DNA from: an uncultured Carboxylicivirga sp.
GTDB taxonomy: Bacteria; Bacteroidota; Bacteroidia; Bacteroidales; Marinilabiliaceae
Direction of reading: 5' to 3'
DNA length: 64,000 bases
Assembly: GCA_947503525.1 (NCBI GenBank)
Contig: CANNEA010000008.1
Span: forward strand, 62,001 to 126,000
Part shown: piece by piece, positions 38,975 through 47,411 of the stretch
Layout of the letters: every line of letters starts with the position of its first letter
Position numbering within the stretch: position 1 is the first letter of the stretch
Notes under the pieces: generated by a model
The model's database searches: none
What the model was told of the DNA's origin: nothing
The model's input: only the letters and a program-made list of their open reading frames with translations
Made by a program: the position numbers and the translations under genes

Positions 38975-39355
38975 TTGAAGGGTATAGAATTTAGGACAAT
39001 GAATGAGGGAGTTAATTGCCTGCATATTTGCTGGGAAGGAAGGATTACGACGAAACAAATTCTGCGATCTTTTCAAGAATTTGTATCGCAAAAAAGGAGT
39101 GGCGTATCATATATCTTAATTGACGCTCGTAAATGTTTACTTACTTTTGATAGTAAAGAATTATATGTTTTCTTAAGGTATTTATTTAAAAAGCATAAAG
39201 ACCATTTGTTGCACGTTGTATTTGTAACTGATTCTCCGAGTAATACGGCAAAGGCAATGATGTTTAATGAGAAGTGTAATATTTCAAATATCATCTTTCA
39301 ACTTTTTTCCTCTAAGAAGGTAGCCTCTAATTATTTAAAACTGGTTTCGTCTTAG
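38975..39355 (+). CDS. Small STAS/SpoIIAA-like protein
   Basis: The 126-residue cytoplasmic protein alternates strands and helices in the order seen in STAS and SpoIIAA-like domains: IEFRTMNEGVNCLHICWEGR, then RITTKQILRSFQEF, then VSYILIDARKC, then a helix and LHVVFVTDS. I keep the TTG start at 38975 because it supplies the first strand (GIEFRTM); an ATG at 38999 would remove it. The residue after the third strand is in IDARKC, without a clear phosphorylatable Ser/Thr. It has no kinase, phosphatase or transporter partner nearby. It may have its own promoter just after the susCD terminator. The fold call is tentative. Confidence 0.5.
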   Translation: MKGIEFRTMNEGVNCLHICWEGRITTKQILRSFQEFVSQKRSGVSYILIDARKCLLTFDSKELYVFLRYLFKKHKDHLLHVVFVTDSPSNTAKAMMFNEKCNISNIIFQLFSSKKVASNYLKLVSS

Positions 39356-39504
39356 TTCTACTTCATCAAAGTAATACTCTGCTAAGCTTAGAATTCAGGA
39401 TATATTTTTTCTTGTTTAGATTCTGCCTATGAAGATCTAGGTAATGTAATATAATCTGGATTGTGGATAAAAGTTAGGGTTCAATTTTGCTTAGGTTGGT
39501 AAAT

Positions 39505-39543
39505 AAAAAATGCGATCTCAAATTAGAGATCGCATTTTTTATT
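39505..39543. terminator. Bidirectional terminator between convergent genes
   Basis: The hairpin TGCGATCTC-aaatta-GAGATCGCA has an A-run on the left and a T-run on the right, so it can end transcripts from both sides. It lies between the STAS-like gene and the convergent ferredoxin-like gene. Its stem nearly matches the terminator at 362-396. Confidence 0.9.
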
Positions 39544-39590
39544 ATTAGTACTTATAATTCTGTTTTGTAAAAATTCCTTATCTGTTCTAC

Positions 39591-39827
39591 TTATAAACCG
39601 CAACAACTGCACTTTGGCCCTTCTATATCGCCATGAATCTCAACAATCATCTTTTTAATCTCGTGCTCGCAACATTCTCCTTTGGGATGTGTCTCTTTAC
39701 ACTTATTGTCTTTACAGGCATTGGTACTCCAGCGAATATCGTCTAATGATTTAGCTCCTTTTTTTATTGCGTTTTCTATGGTTTCCCGATTGACATTACC
39801 GCAGTAGCAAATGATATCTTCTTGCAT
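39591..39827 (-). CDS. BFD-like [2Fe-2S]-binding protein
   Basis: The 78-residue protein starts IICYCGNVNRETIENAIKKG and continues to ACKDNKC, the pattern of bacterioferritin-associated-ferredoxin-like domains. Cys7, Cys9, Cys38 and Cys43 are the likely cluster ligands; the second pair is spaced CxxxxC, unlike the CxxC of classical Bfd. Five further cysteines (52, 53, 73, 75, 76) lie in a C-terminal tail (GECCEH and KCSCCGL). Members of this family carry a redox or iron-handling [2Fe-2S] cluster. It is a single-gene transcript unrelated to the surrounding polysaccharide locus. A promoter-like element lies 17 bases upstream. Confidence 0.85.
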   Translation of the reverse strand: MQEDIICYCGNVNRETIENAIKKGAKSLDDIRWSTNACKDNKCKETHPKGECCEHEIKKMIVEIHGDIEGPKCSCCGL

Positions 39828-39844
39828 CTTATTATTATTTGATG

Positions 39845-39852
39845 CAAATATA
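39845..39852 (-). promoter_or_regulatory. Promoter -7 element of the BFD-like gene
   Basis: On the minus strand the sequence is TATATTTG, a full match to the Bacteroidota -7 consensus TAnnTTTG, and it sits 17 bases before the ATG. No convincing TTG -33 element was found at the expected distance. Confidence 0.5.
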
Positions 39853-40106
39853 ATACAATACTACTCCTTCGTTTCATTTTTTGTTACTCAAATAACTTGA
39901 ACCACATCTTTTATTATAACCATAAATGACCTGATTGTGGTCGTTAAGGATAAACTTAAAGATATGATGGATGCATTTACCATATTAACAGTTACAGACT
40001 AAACTAAAACACAAATGCTTGATTTGAATAAGGTACTGTGCCTTAATTGTTGTAGAATTGCTTTGATGATAAGTAATTCGTTTAGCCGATTGAATATTAA
40101 AAATTG

Positions 40107-40141
40107 AAGCTGCCGATTACAATAGCGTAAGCGGCTTTTTT
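40107..40141 (+). terminator. Orphan Rho-independent terminator
   Basis: The stem AAGCTGC/GCGGCTT (one wobble) with an inner TTAC/GTAA stem and AATAGC loop is followed by TTTTTT. No recognised + strand gene ends upstream; the nearest gene on the left is on the minus strand and points away. Confidence 0.75.
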
Positions 40142-40545
40142 GTGCCCAGAGTGAGGCAATTATGATGATCCTCAATACTAAATATTTTAGTGGCTTACTT
40201 GTGTTAAAAACAATTGATTTAATTTAATTGCTCTAGAATCAAGGCAAAAAACATCTCCTACATTATTTCAATAGATTAATTAATGGTATCAGCACTTATT
40301 TGAATTTACTATATTAATCCTATATAATTCGTCATTGACCATTTTTACACAACTGGTAAGATCTGGTGTTATATCATTCTGTATTTTATGTTGCTAAGGT
40401 TTTATTAACTATTTACTCAGTAGGTCAATGTGATATGAAAGTTGATGAATGTTTATTCATAAGATCTGATGAATAGTTGAGAGTGTGTAATTGTTTAAAT
40501 AGACTGATTGATTATTACCTTTTAAAAGGCGAGAATAATATAAGA

Positions 40546-40553
40546 TAGCTTTG
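40546..40553 (+). promoter_or_regulatory. Promoter -7 element of the enzyme block
   Basis: TAGCTTTG matches the Bacteroidota -7 consensus TAnnTTTG and lies 27 bases before the ATG at 40581. A clear TTG -33 element is not seen, so this is tentative. Confidence 0.45.
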
Positions 40554-40580
40554 TTTTAATTATTAAAAGCTATCAATATT

Positions 40581-43172
40581 ATGCAGTTCAAGTTTATGTG
40601 CCTTACATTCCTGATATTCTTTTCAGGGTGTAATGAATTAACTAAATCTTCAAGTAATAAAATTATAATTGATACCACTAAAGGTCATTCTATTCAGGAA
40701 GGAGCAAGTGGCTTTAATGTGCGTATTGCAGATAAGGTCTGGAGTTATTCTCATCCTGATTTCAGAAAAGCTGTTCATGGTTTAAAGCCTGGATGGTTAC
40801 GGTATTTTTCGGGTACAATGGGTGATGCTTTTAATAGTGCAACAGGCTTGTATGATAAGGACTATGTCATGATGTTTGATCATACTAAGCAATTCTATAC
40901 CGGATATGAGTTTACACAGGTTAAAGGACCACATCGACTGATTGATTTATATGAACTCTTAGGTGAAGTTGGAGGTAAACTTATTGTTACCATCAATGGT
41001 TTCTCAGAAACCCCTCAAGTAGCCCGCGAATTAGCACGTTTTTGTAAAAACAATAATATCATTGTTGAAACTTGGCAATTTTGTAATGAACCTTATTTTT
41101 ATGTGCCACATCGTGAGCGCTATTGGTGGAATGATGGTTATGACTATGCAGTTAAGATGAAACCATATGCGGATGCCATAAAAGAGGTTTTTCCGGATGC
41201 AAAGTTGGCACTCAATTGCACTTGGGATGGTATATGGGGTTTCATGAAAGAGATTCATAAATATCAGGAAGAGCATGGTGCATATTGGAATGTGTTTTCA
41301 AAGCACTCCTACGCTCCGCATGTTGGAGGTAAAGAATCTTTTGATAAGGCTCTTCGCAGAGCCAATACTAAAGTTATTGAAGCCACATCAGCTAAGGCCA
41401 TGCAACAAATTGAGGATTATACATGGGATGGTGTTCCGTTAATGATTACTGAATTTGGTGTTTGGAACAGACCGTTGAATGGTATTATATCTGCCATTTA
41501 TAATGCAGAATACACTTTACGACAATTAGCTCACCCAAATGCATTTTATATTGGTAGCCATGAAATTAGCAATAAATATAAGCCTGCCAAAAATCTGAAT
41601 CAAGAGATTAAAAAAGCCTATAGGACGGGCAAGTCAATTAATACTAATGAATTGCTAACTGGTATTGTTAAGGATGATGAAGGTAAAGCAATTGAGTTGG
41701 TCCATGAAGCTACCAATAATAGTGTGTTTACCTGTAGTGCTGAAATTGAAAACAATTTTAAAGTTAAAGGCTTAAAAGGTCAAATGGTTGATGGTTTGTA
41801 TGCTCGGGCATTCAAAGGAATAAATGGTTTTGATTACTTGGTGCTTACAAATCGTTCTGCTGAAGAGTCAAGTTTTCAAATTGTATTTGACGGAGAGAGC
41901 TTAAATAAAAAGGTGCAACACAAATATATGTTCTCTGCTGAGGCAGAAAACAAAAATATACCTGTACATGAAGAAACGAGTGCTTCTAATAATGTTTTGA
42001 TTCGCCCCTATTCGGTTAACCTTATAAAATGGATTTCAAATGAGAAATATGCACCTAAGGCACCTCGGATTTATAAAACCAGAGTTACAAATGAAGGAGT
42101 AGAGTTAAGTTGGTGGAAAAGGGAAATTGCTAATGGATATAAAGTTTTATATGGAACTGAAAAGGATAGGCTTAATAATGAGTTGGATGTAAAAGGTCAG
42201 GAAACCGTAGTTATATCGGCTGATAAATTTACTGGAGGACAAAGCTATTATTTTGCTGTAAAGGCCTATAACGATCAAGGCGAAAGTTACTTCTCAGAAC
42301 TTGTTACTAGAAAATGGTCTTCTCCTGGAAAAGCTCAGATATTTAAGACTGCCAGACGCGATACCACGATTACTATAATGTGGGAAAGTGTTGCAAATGC
42401 AGATGGTTACAAGGTGTTTGTTAATGATGGAAAGACTACCAGTACCTATGATGCAAAGAATGTTTTCGGGTATCGGATTGAAGGATTGAAATATGATGTT
42501 CCATATAATGTATCTGTTACAGCTTATAACGGACTTGGTTTAGGAGCAAAGTCTGAAGTGCAAAAGCTTGTTTGTAAAGCAAACCTGCCTTATCCACCTC
42601 GCAATATTTCAGCTAAAGAGAATGCTAAAGCTCAGGTTAATTTAGAGTGGGTGAATCAGGATACCATAAATTCAGAGATTAAATACCGTATTTATAGGGG
42701 TAAGAAACTTCATGAATTCGAAGTTCTAGCTGAAGGAATAACTACGAATACTTATTTGGATAAGACAGTTAATAAAGGAGACGAATATTACTACACCGTT
42801 AAGTCATATAATGAGGCCGGAGAATGTAATTTCTACCCAAATATTGCTACTGTAATACATCGAAATAAGCAACTTAGTATTGATGTAAAAAGTATTACTT
42901 CAAACGAAAATGATTATCAGGTTGTGGTAGCGTATAGTAATATCAAACTTGATGGAGACATCCGATTTGGAGTATCGCTTAGCGACATATCATATCTCAC
43001 TGTTGAAGAGAAACTGTTTGAAACAAAAGAATCGGAGAAAGGAGAGTTTGTTATTCATATTCCAAAAGCGGAATTTAAGAAAGGGCGAACTTATGCGATA
43101 AAAGGATTTGTGAATACCAATGGCAAATCAATCTATAGTTTACCTCCACATAAAAACCTTAAAGCTAAGTAA
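40581..43172 (+). CDS. Clan GH-A-like glycoside hydrolase lipoprotein with FN3 domains
   Basis: The 863-residue lipoprotein is lipidated at Cys17 (LIFFSGCNEL). Residues about 25-350 form a probable (beta/alpha)8 hydrolase. It has GWLRYFSGTMGDAFN after the first strands, the likely acid/base Glu170 in FCNEPYF, and the likely nucleophile Glu291 in MITEFGVWN, as in clan GH-A retaining enzymes. A beta-rich part follows, then three fibronectin type III domains (about 485-770) and a short beta-rich tail. The catalytic half is paralogous to the next gene. The LRYxSG and NEP pattern resembles GH51/GH79/GH86-type enzymes, but I cannot assign a family. A lipid anchor suggests action at the cell surface or on the periplasmic side. 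It opens the enzyme block with its own likely promoter. Confidence 0.82.
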   Translation: MQFKFMCLTFLIFFSGCNELTKSSSNKIIIDTTKGHSIQEGASGFNVRIADKVWSYSHPDFRKAVHGLKPGWLRYFSGTMGDAFNSATGLYDKDYVMMFDHTKQFYTGYEFTQVKGPHRLIDLYELLGEVGGKLIVTINGFSETPQVARELARFCKNNNIIVETWQFCNEPYFYVPHRERYWWNDGYDYAVKMKPYADAIKEVFPDAKLALNCTWDGIWGFMKEIHKYQEEHGAYWNVFSKHSYAPHVGGKESFDKALRRANTKVIEATSAKAMQQIEDYTWDGVPLMITEFGVWNRPLNGIISAIYNAEYTLRQLAHPNAFYIGSHEISNKYKPAKNLNQEIKKAYRTGKSINTNELLTGIVKDDEGKAIELVHEATNNSVFTCSAEIENNFKVKGLKGQMVDGLYARAFKGINGFDYLVLTNRSAEESSFQIVFDGESLNKKVQHKYMFSAEAENKNIPVHEETSASNNVLIRPYSVNLIKWISNEKYAPKAPRIYKTRVTNEGVELSWWKREIANGYKVLYGTEKDRLNNELDVKGQETVVISADKFTGGQSYYFAVKAYNDQGESYFSELVTRKWSSPGKAQIFKTARRDTTITIMWESVANADGYKVFVNDGKTTSTYDAKNVFGYRIEGLKYDVPYNVSVTAYNGLGLGAKSEVQKLVCKANLPYPPRNISAKENAKAQVNLEWVNQDTINSEIKYRIYRGKKLHEFEVLAEGITTNTYLDKTVNKGDEYYYTVKSYNEAGECNFYPNIATVIHRNKQLSIDVKSITSNENDYQVVVAYSNIKLDGDIRFGVSLSDISYLTVEEKLFETKESEKGEFVIHIPKAEFKKGRTYAIKGFVNTNGKSIYSLPPHKNLKAK

Positions 43173-43337
43173 GATGAGGTTTTGGAGAGTCAATATTGGA
43201 AACGTAAGTGCTGTTTCGTGAAAACTTAAGTATTTGTGTCTGTAACCTTCTAAAAAAAACATCATGAAACGACCATGTAAATTTGATTAACCAAATTTTC
43301 ACACAGGAGGATGATCAAATTTACTTAAGAGTTACAT

Positions 43338-43369
43338 CCCGATAGCCCCGATAGCTATCGAGGGTCGGG
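43338..43369. promoter_or_regulatory. Nested palindrome just upstream of a start codon
   Basis: CGATAGCTATCG is a perfect 12-bp palindrome at 43349-43360, flanked by CCCGA and TCGGG that can also pair. It ends six bases before the ATG at 43376 and would bury the GGGAGG translation signal in a hairpin. A related core is found at 31183-31196 upstream of susC. Confidence 0.55.
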
Positions 43370-43375
43370 AGGCAA

Positions 43376-46300
43376 ATGAAAGCAAATTATAATCATATGA
43401 AATTATTCTTATTATCGATAGTGGTAATGTTACCATTACTATCTGTTTCTCAGTCCACTTTTAAAGTCACTTATGATTTTAATGAAAATATGTCTGCTAA
43501 TGTAAGTGGTGCAAGTGTTGTAACTTCTGATAATGCTGTGTTTGGAGGAAATAAATTGAGTGCGATTGGCATTGTTGATGATGGTGGTGTATCAGCTCAT
43601 CAAAGTACAATAAGTAATAATAATGCGACGAACTATACCAATACCAGTATGCTGATTAATGTATATCCGAATGCAGGTGAGAAGGTTAAGGTTACAAAAA
43701 TTAAGGTGACTCAGAGAAGTACGAAGGCAGGTGTTGCAGGTCAGTCGCAGACTTATCTTTTTAGAATGGGTTGTACACAAAATGGAGTTACACCAATAAC
43801 TTCAAATTCTGATGAATCAAGCTCTAATACTCTTTTTAATGACACATATAATAGTTCTTCATTTGTTCCAGGCGAATCTGTAAATAGCGCTTCAGGAGAA
43901 GATTATTTATCTATTTGGCTAACGGCTCGAGGACAGTCTACTACTAATGATGTGTTCGATTGGTATGTAGATCAGGTGGAGATCGAAGGACAATATGAAA
44001 CCGTGTTGCAATTACCGGAATTCAAGATTAATTATGATTTTAATAACAATAGTAAATCTCCTATAATAAGCGGTGAAAATAAGCTTATTGCTTCTGATAT
44101 TACAGTGAGTGCAGCTTCATCAGGAATGAGTTCTGGAGGAGGAATATGGATTAAGACCAATTCAAATACTAATTCAATAGGGTATAAGTCAATGGGCTTA
44201 TATAGCGATATAACGCCCAATTCGGGTTATGAAGTTGTATTAAAACAGTACCGTTACATACATGCAGGAAGTGGTGTTGCAGGAGAATCGCGGGCCAATA
44301 GAGTTGGGATCTATCGTGATGTCTTACGAAGTAATGCTGGAGTATTAGTTGCGAAAGATGACTTTACTGCCTATTGTGGTCGAGATGTTTATGGAGATGC
44401 CGTTGATGCTTCTGATTTGAAAATATCGGAAATTAGTGATGACTTTAGTTTCGATGCACAGCATTTCTTTACTTTTAGTTTTAATCGTGTTGGGCCAGAT
44501 AACGCAGAATATTGGACTGTTGACGAGATGGCCATTTATGGGTATGTGATTCCAGTAGGTTGTAGTGCCTTGCTCCTAGAATTGGTTAAGGGGCAAGAAC
44601 AGCTGTCTTTAGCTACTATTGGAAACGAAACAGGTGAATACTCGGAGGTTATTTACAACGATTACCAAAGTTTATTGCTTAATGCAACTACCATTTTAAA
44701 TGATGTATCATCCACGCAAGTGTTAATTGATGAAACGGAATTACAGGTACGTGAAGCCAATGCGCAGTTTATATTGGATGCTAATTTGCAGGTGGCAACA
44801 TTAACCGTTGATGAAGCGGATGGCCATGAATTGATTGAGGGCTTAAGTGGATATAATAGTCGTTTAGCTGATAGCGGTTGGAGTTTTAAAAATCCAGAAT
44901 GGCGCCGGGCCATGAAAGATATTGGGGGCGGATGGTTAAGGTATATGTCAGGTACACGTAACAATGCTTTTAATATGAATATAGGTTTTTACGAGCATGA
45001 AGACCTGGATCAATTAATTGAAGATGGTGAGGTGGCAAGTGGTAATGTAACTTGCCATAAACGGGTTGAAGCTAAAGGGCCTCAAACCGTTTACGATTTG
45101 TATCAGGGCTTGGGTGAAATCAATGCAAGGTTGGTTGTGACTTGGTCTGGTTTTATAGGTGAACCTTGGGAGGCTGCTTTATTCGCTAAATTCTGTAAAG
45201 ACAATCATATTGAAGTGGATCTGTGGCAATTTGTGAATGAGCCCTACTTCCATGTTCCAAGCCGCGATTCTTACTTTTGGAATGATGGAACTGATTTTGC
45301 ACGAAAGATGCACCCTATTGCAGATTCCATAAAAGCCTATTTTCCAGAAGCAATTATGGCTCCAAATGCCAGTTGGGATGACCCTGGAAATGGTTTCTCA
45401 ACAGGTATAGCTAATTATACACCGCGATTTTTTAATGCCTTTTCAAAGCATTCCTATGCCGCCTATAATACCGACATGAGTAATCCCTTGGATGAAGCGG
45501 TTAAGGAATTGGTGGGAGGTGTGTATTTCGGTGGAACCGAATCGTATCAGCGTATCTTAGATAACTACGGAAATGATATGCCTGTTTATGTTACTGAGTA
45601 TCAAACATGGAACTCTGCATCACATGATATTATGATGACCGGCATATACATGGCTGAGTATATTTTACGAATGACCGAGTTTTCTAACACTAAATTATTA
45701 GGCAAACACAGTAATGTTTCTACGGCTAAACCGGTTAATAGTTATTCTTCTGAGCTTGATGCGGCATATAATAATGGGAATGTTTTAGAAGGTGTTGATG
45801 ACTTGGTTTGTGGATATAACTTAAATATTGAAGGGAAAGCACACCGAATTATAAATAAGGGGATCAATTTGTGCGATTATCGTTTTACTTCATCTATAAG
45901 TGGAGATGTATTGGTAGAGGCTGATAATAAAAATACCACAGTTACCAGTGTGCCTGCCCTATGTGGAGGCGTATATCTTGGAACAAATGGTAAACGATAC
46001 ATTATCGTAACCAATAAATCAAATGTGCCCCACCAGTTAAATGTACAAGGCATGACTTTACCTTCAGAGGTAACGAACACTTATATTGCTTCCACTTATG
46101 CAACGACTGTTAATTCAGAAGTTCAAGAACTTGTTGAAGAACAAAGTAGCGACAAGCTTACTATTCGCCCCTATAGTGTGAACCGTATTGAATGGTTCGA
46201 AGCGGAAGTGGCACCATCAGCACCGCGAATTTATGATATTAAAGTTGAAGATGGGCAGGTTGAGCTTAGGTGGTGGACAAAAGATAATGCTGATGACTAT

Positions 46301-47335
46301 GTGGTTCATTATGGTACAGACGCATCTAATTTAAATCAGTCAATTGAATTTAATGGACAAAGTACTAATGGGGGAACTGTAAGTGGATTAAGTACTGGTG
46401 TTACCTATTATTTTGCTGTGGCAGGAAAGAATAGTGCCGGTGAAGGATCGATGTCAAAAGTGGTGGATGCAAAACTGTCAATGCCCGAGACGCCAGTTCT
46501 TGTTTCAGTCAATGGTCGTACAGAGTCGCGTTTAGATGGTATTGTTACTCTTTTATGGCGAAGTGTATCGGATGCGCATGGCTACAAGGTGAAGTATGGG
46601 CTTACTTCAGGTGTTTATACTGAGGAGGTTGATGCTGCTAATGTATCAGGTTTTCGTTTAAGTCATCTTGATATAAATGAGACCTATTATTTAGCAATCG
46701 TGGCCTATAATGGTTATGGAGAAAGTCAGGTGTCGAATGAAATGGTGGTAACTACCAATGACCAGCGGCCGGTAGCTCCTCATCAGGTGCGATTAACAGA
46801 AAATACGAACAACGGTAATTTAAGTATACAATGGGAAAACTCTTTGGACTATGCCTATGGAGCTACCTATGATATTTATAGAAGTAATAAGGTTTATACA
46901 GAGTATGAATTAGTTGAAGAAGGAATCAGTGGGAGTTCTTTTACATTTAACCCTAAACAGAAACCTGGTATTTGGTTTTACACCTTAAAGGCTAAAAATC
47001 CAAATGGAGAAAGCTTTTATTCATCTAATAAATATACAATTACGACAGCTGTGGATACGTGGGTTGAAGATACAGGAATTCATGATGCAGATGCATTTAA
47101 ATATCCCGTTAAGATTTATCCAATACCGGCAAGGGATCTTTTGAATGTAGAGATAAATGGATATGATAGGGATGTTAAATATCAATTAATTGATATCTCA
47201 GGAGCAACTGTTAAGCAAGGCAATTTTAATGGTTCAGCTCAGATTTCGGTCGCTAATCTTTCTGGAGGGATTTACATCTTAGTTTTAAAAACCTCCGAAG
47301 GTTTATATCAACGGAAGATTCATATTAAGATATAG
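43376..47335 (+). CDS. Multimodular GH-A-like glycoside hydrolase with T9SS signal
   Basis: The 1,319-residue protein starts at ATG 43376, preceded by GGGAGG; a second ATG at 43397 is possible. After the signal peptide come two related beta-sandwich domains (about 28-207 and 214-392, each with YDFN near its start and a DxWxVDxxxIxG end) that look carbohydrate-binding. A helical FIVAR-like segment (about 400-465) follows. The catalytic domain (about 475-780) is paralogous to the previous gene: GGGWLRYMSGTRNNAFN, acid/base Glu622 in FVNEPYF, nucleophile Glu741 in YVTEYQTWN. Three FN3 domains and a T9SS type A domain (VKIYPIPARDLLNV) end the protein. It is probably a surface-displayed endo-acting enzyme that works with the lipoprotein paralogue. 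Confidence 0.82.
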   Translation: MKANYNHMKLFLLSIVVMLPLLSVSQSTFKVTYDFNENMSANVSGASVVTSDNAVFGGNKLSAIGIVDDGGVSAHQSTISNNNATNYTNTSMLINVYPNAGEKVKVTKIKVTQRSTKAGVAGQSQTYLFRMGCTQNGVTPITSNSDESSSNTLFNDTYNSSSFVPGESVNSASGEDYLSIWLTARGQSTTNDVFDWYVDQVEIEGQYETVLQLPEFKINYDFNNNSKSPIISGENKLIASDITVSAASSGMSSGGGIWIKTNSNTNSIGYKSMGLYSDITPNSGYEVVLKQYRYIHAGSGVAGESRANRVGIYRDVLRSNAGVLVAKDDFTAYCGRDVYGDAVDASDLKISEISDDFSFDAQHFFTFSFNRVGPDNAEYWTVDEMAIYGYVIPVGCSALLLELVKGQEQLSLATIGNETGEYSEVIYNDYQSLLLNATTILNDVSSTQVLIDETELQVREANAQFILDANLQVATLTVDEADGHELIEGLSGYNSRLADSGWSFKNPEWRRAMKDIGGGWLRYMSGTRNNAFNMNIGFYEHEDLDQLIEDGEVASGNVTCHKRVEAKGPQTVYDLYQGLGEINARLVVTWSGFIGEPWEAALFAKFCKDNHIEVDLWQFVNEPYFHVPSRDSYFWNDGTDFARKMHPIADSIKAYFPEAIMAPNASWDDPGNGFSTGIANYTPRFFNAFSKHSYAAYNTDMSNPLDEAVKELVGGVYFGGTESYQRILDNYGNDMPVYVTEYQTWNSASHDIMMTGIYMAEYILRMTEFSNTKLLGKHSNVSTAKPVNSYSSELDAAYNNGNVLEGVDDLVCGYNLNIEGKAHRIINKGINLCDYRFTSSISGDVLVEADNKNTTVTSVPALCGGVYLGTNGKRYIIVTNKSNVPHQLNVQGMTLPSEVTNTYIASTYATTVNSEVQELVEEQSSDKLTIRPYSVNRIEWFEAEVAPSAPRIYDIKVEDGQVELRWWTKDNADDYVVHYGTDASNLNQSIEFNGQSTNGGTVSGLSTGVTYYFAVAGKNSAGEGSMSKVVDAKLSMPETPVLVSVNGRTESRLDGIVTLLWRSVSDAHGYKVKYGLTSGVYTEEVDAANVSGFRLSHLDINETYYLAIVAYNGYGESQVSNEMVVTTNDQRPVAPHQVRLTENTNNGNLSIQWENSLDYAYGATYDIYRSNKVYTEYELVEEGISGSSFTFNPKQKPGIWFYTLKAKNPNGESFYSSNKYTITTAVDTWVEDTGIHDADAFKYPVKIYPIPARDLLNVEINGYDRDVKYQLIDISGATVKQGNFNGSAQISVANLSGGIYILVLKTSEGLYQRKIHIKI

Positions 47336-47411
47336 TTTGATAAAGTGTAAATGTGTTTCGCCTTTGGTGAAACCAGTAGGCAAAACAAGTTTTATGAAAA
47401 TTTAATCCGTT

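Larger units (their letters stand above)
39853..40580. other. Long intergenic region before the enzyme block
   Basis: About 730 bp contain no convincing protein gene. A 30-codon frame (40015-40107) ends exactly at an orphan terminator hairpin, so a short transcript or small RNA could lie here. The right end carries a TAGCTTTG promoter-like element for the enzyme genes. Confidence 0.5.

Noticed and set aside
40015-40107. 30-codon ORF ending at the orphan terminator, as a gene
   Set aside because: No conservation or translation evidence can be seen; kept only as a possible short transcript in the findings.
40581-41600. Assignment of the first hydrolase pair to GH86 agarase/porphyranase
   Set aside because: The general clan GH-A pattern is shared by many families, and I could not confirm GH86-specific motifs.
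47353-47373. Hairpin GTTTCGCC/GGTGAAAC between the hydrolase and chemoreceptor genes, as a terminator
   Set aside because: It has no T-run and is an imperfect short stem, so termination is not supported.
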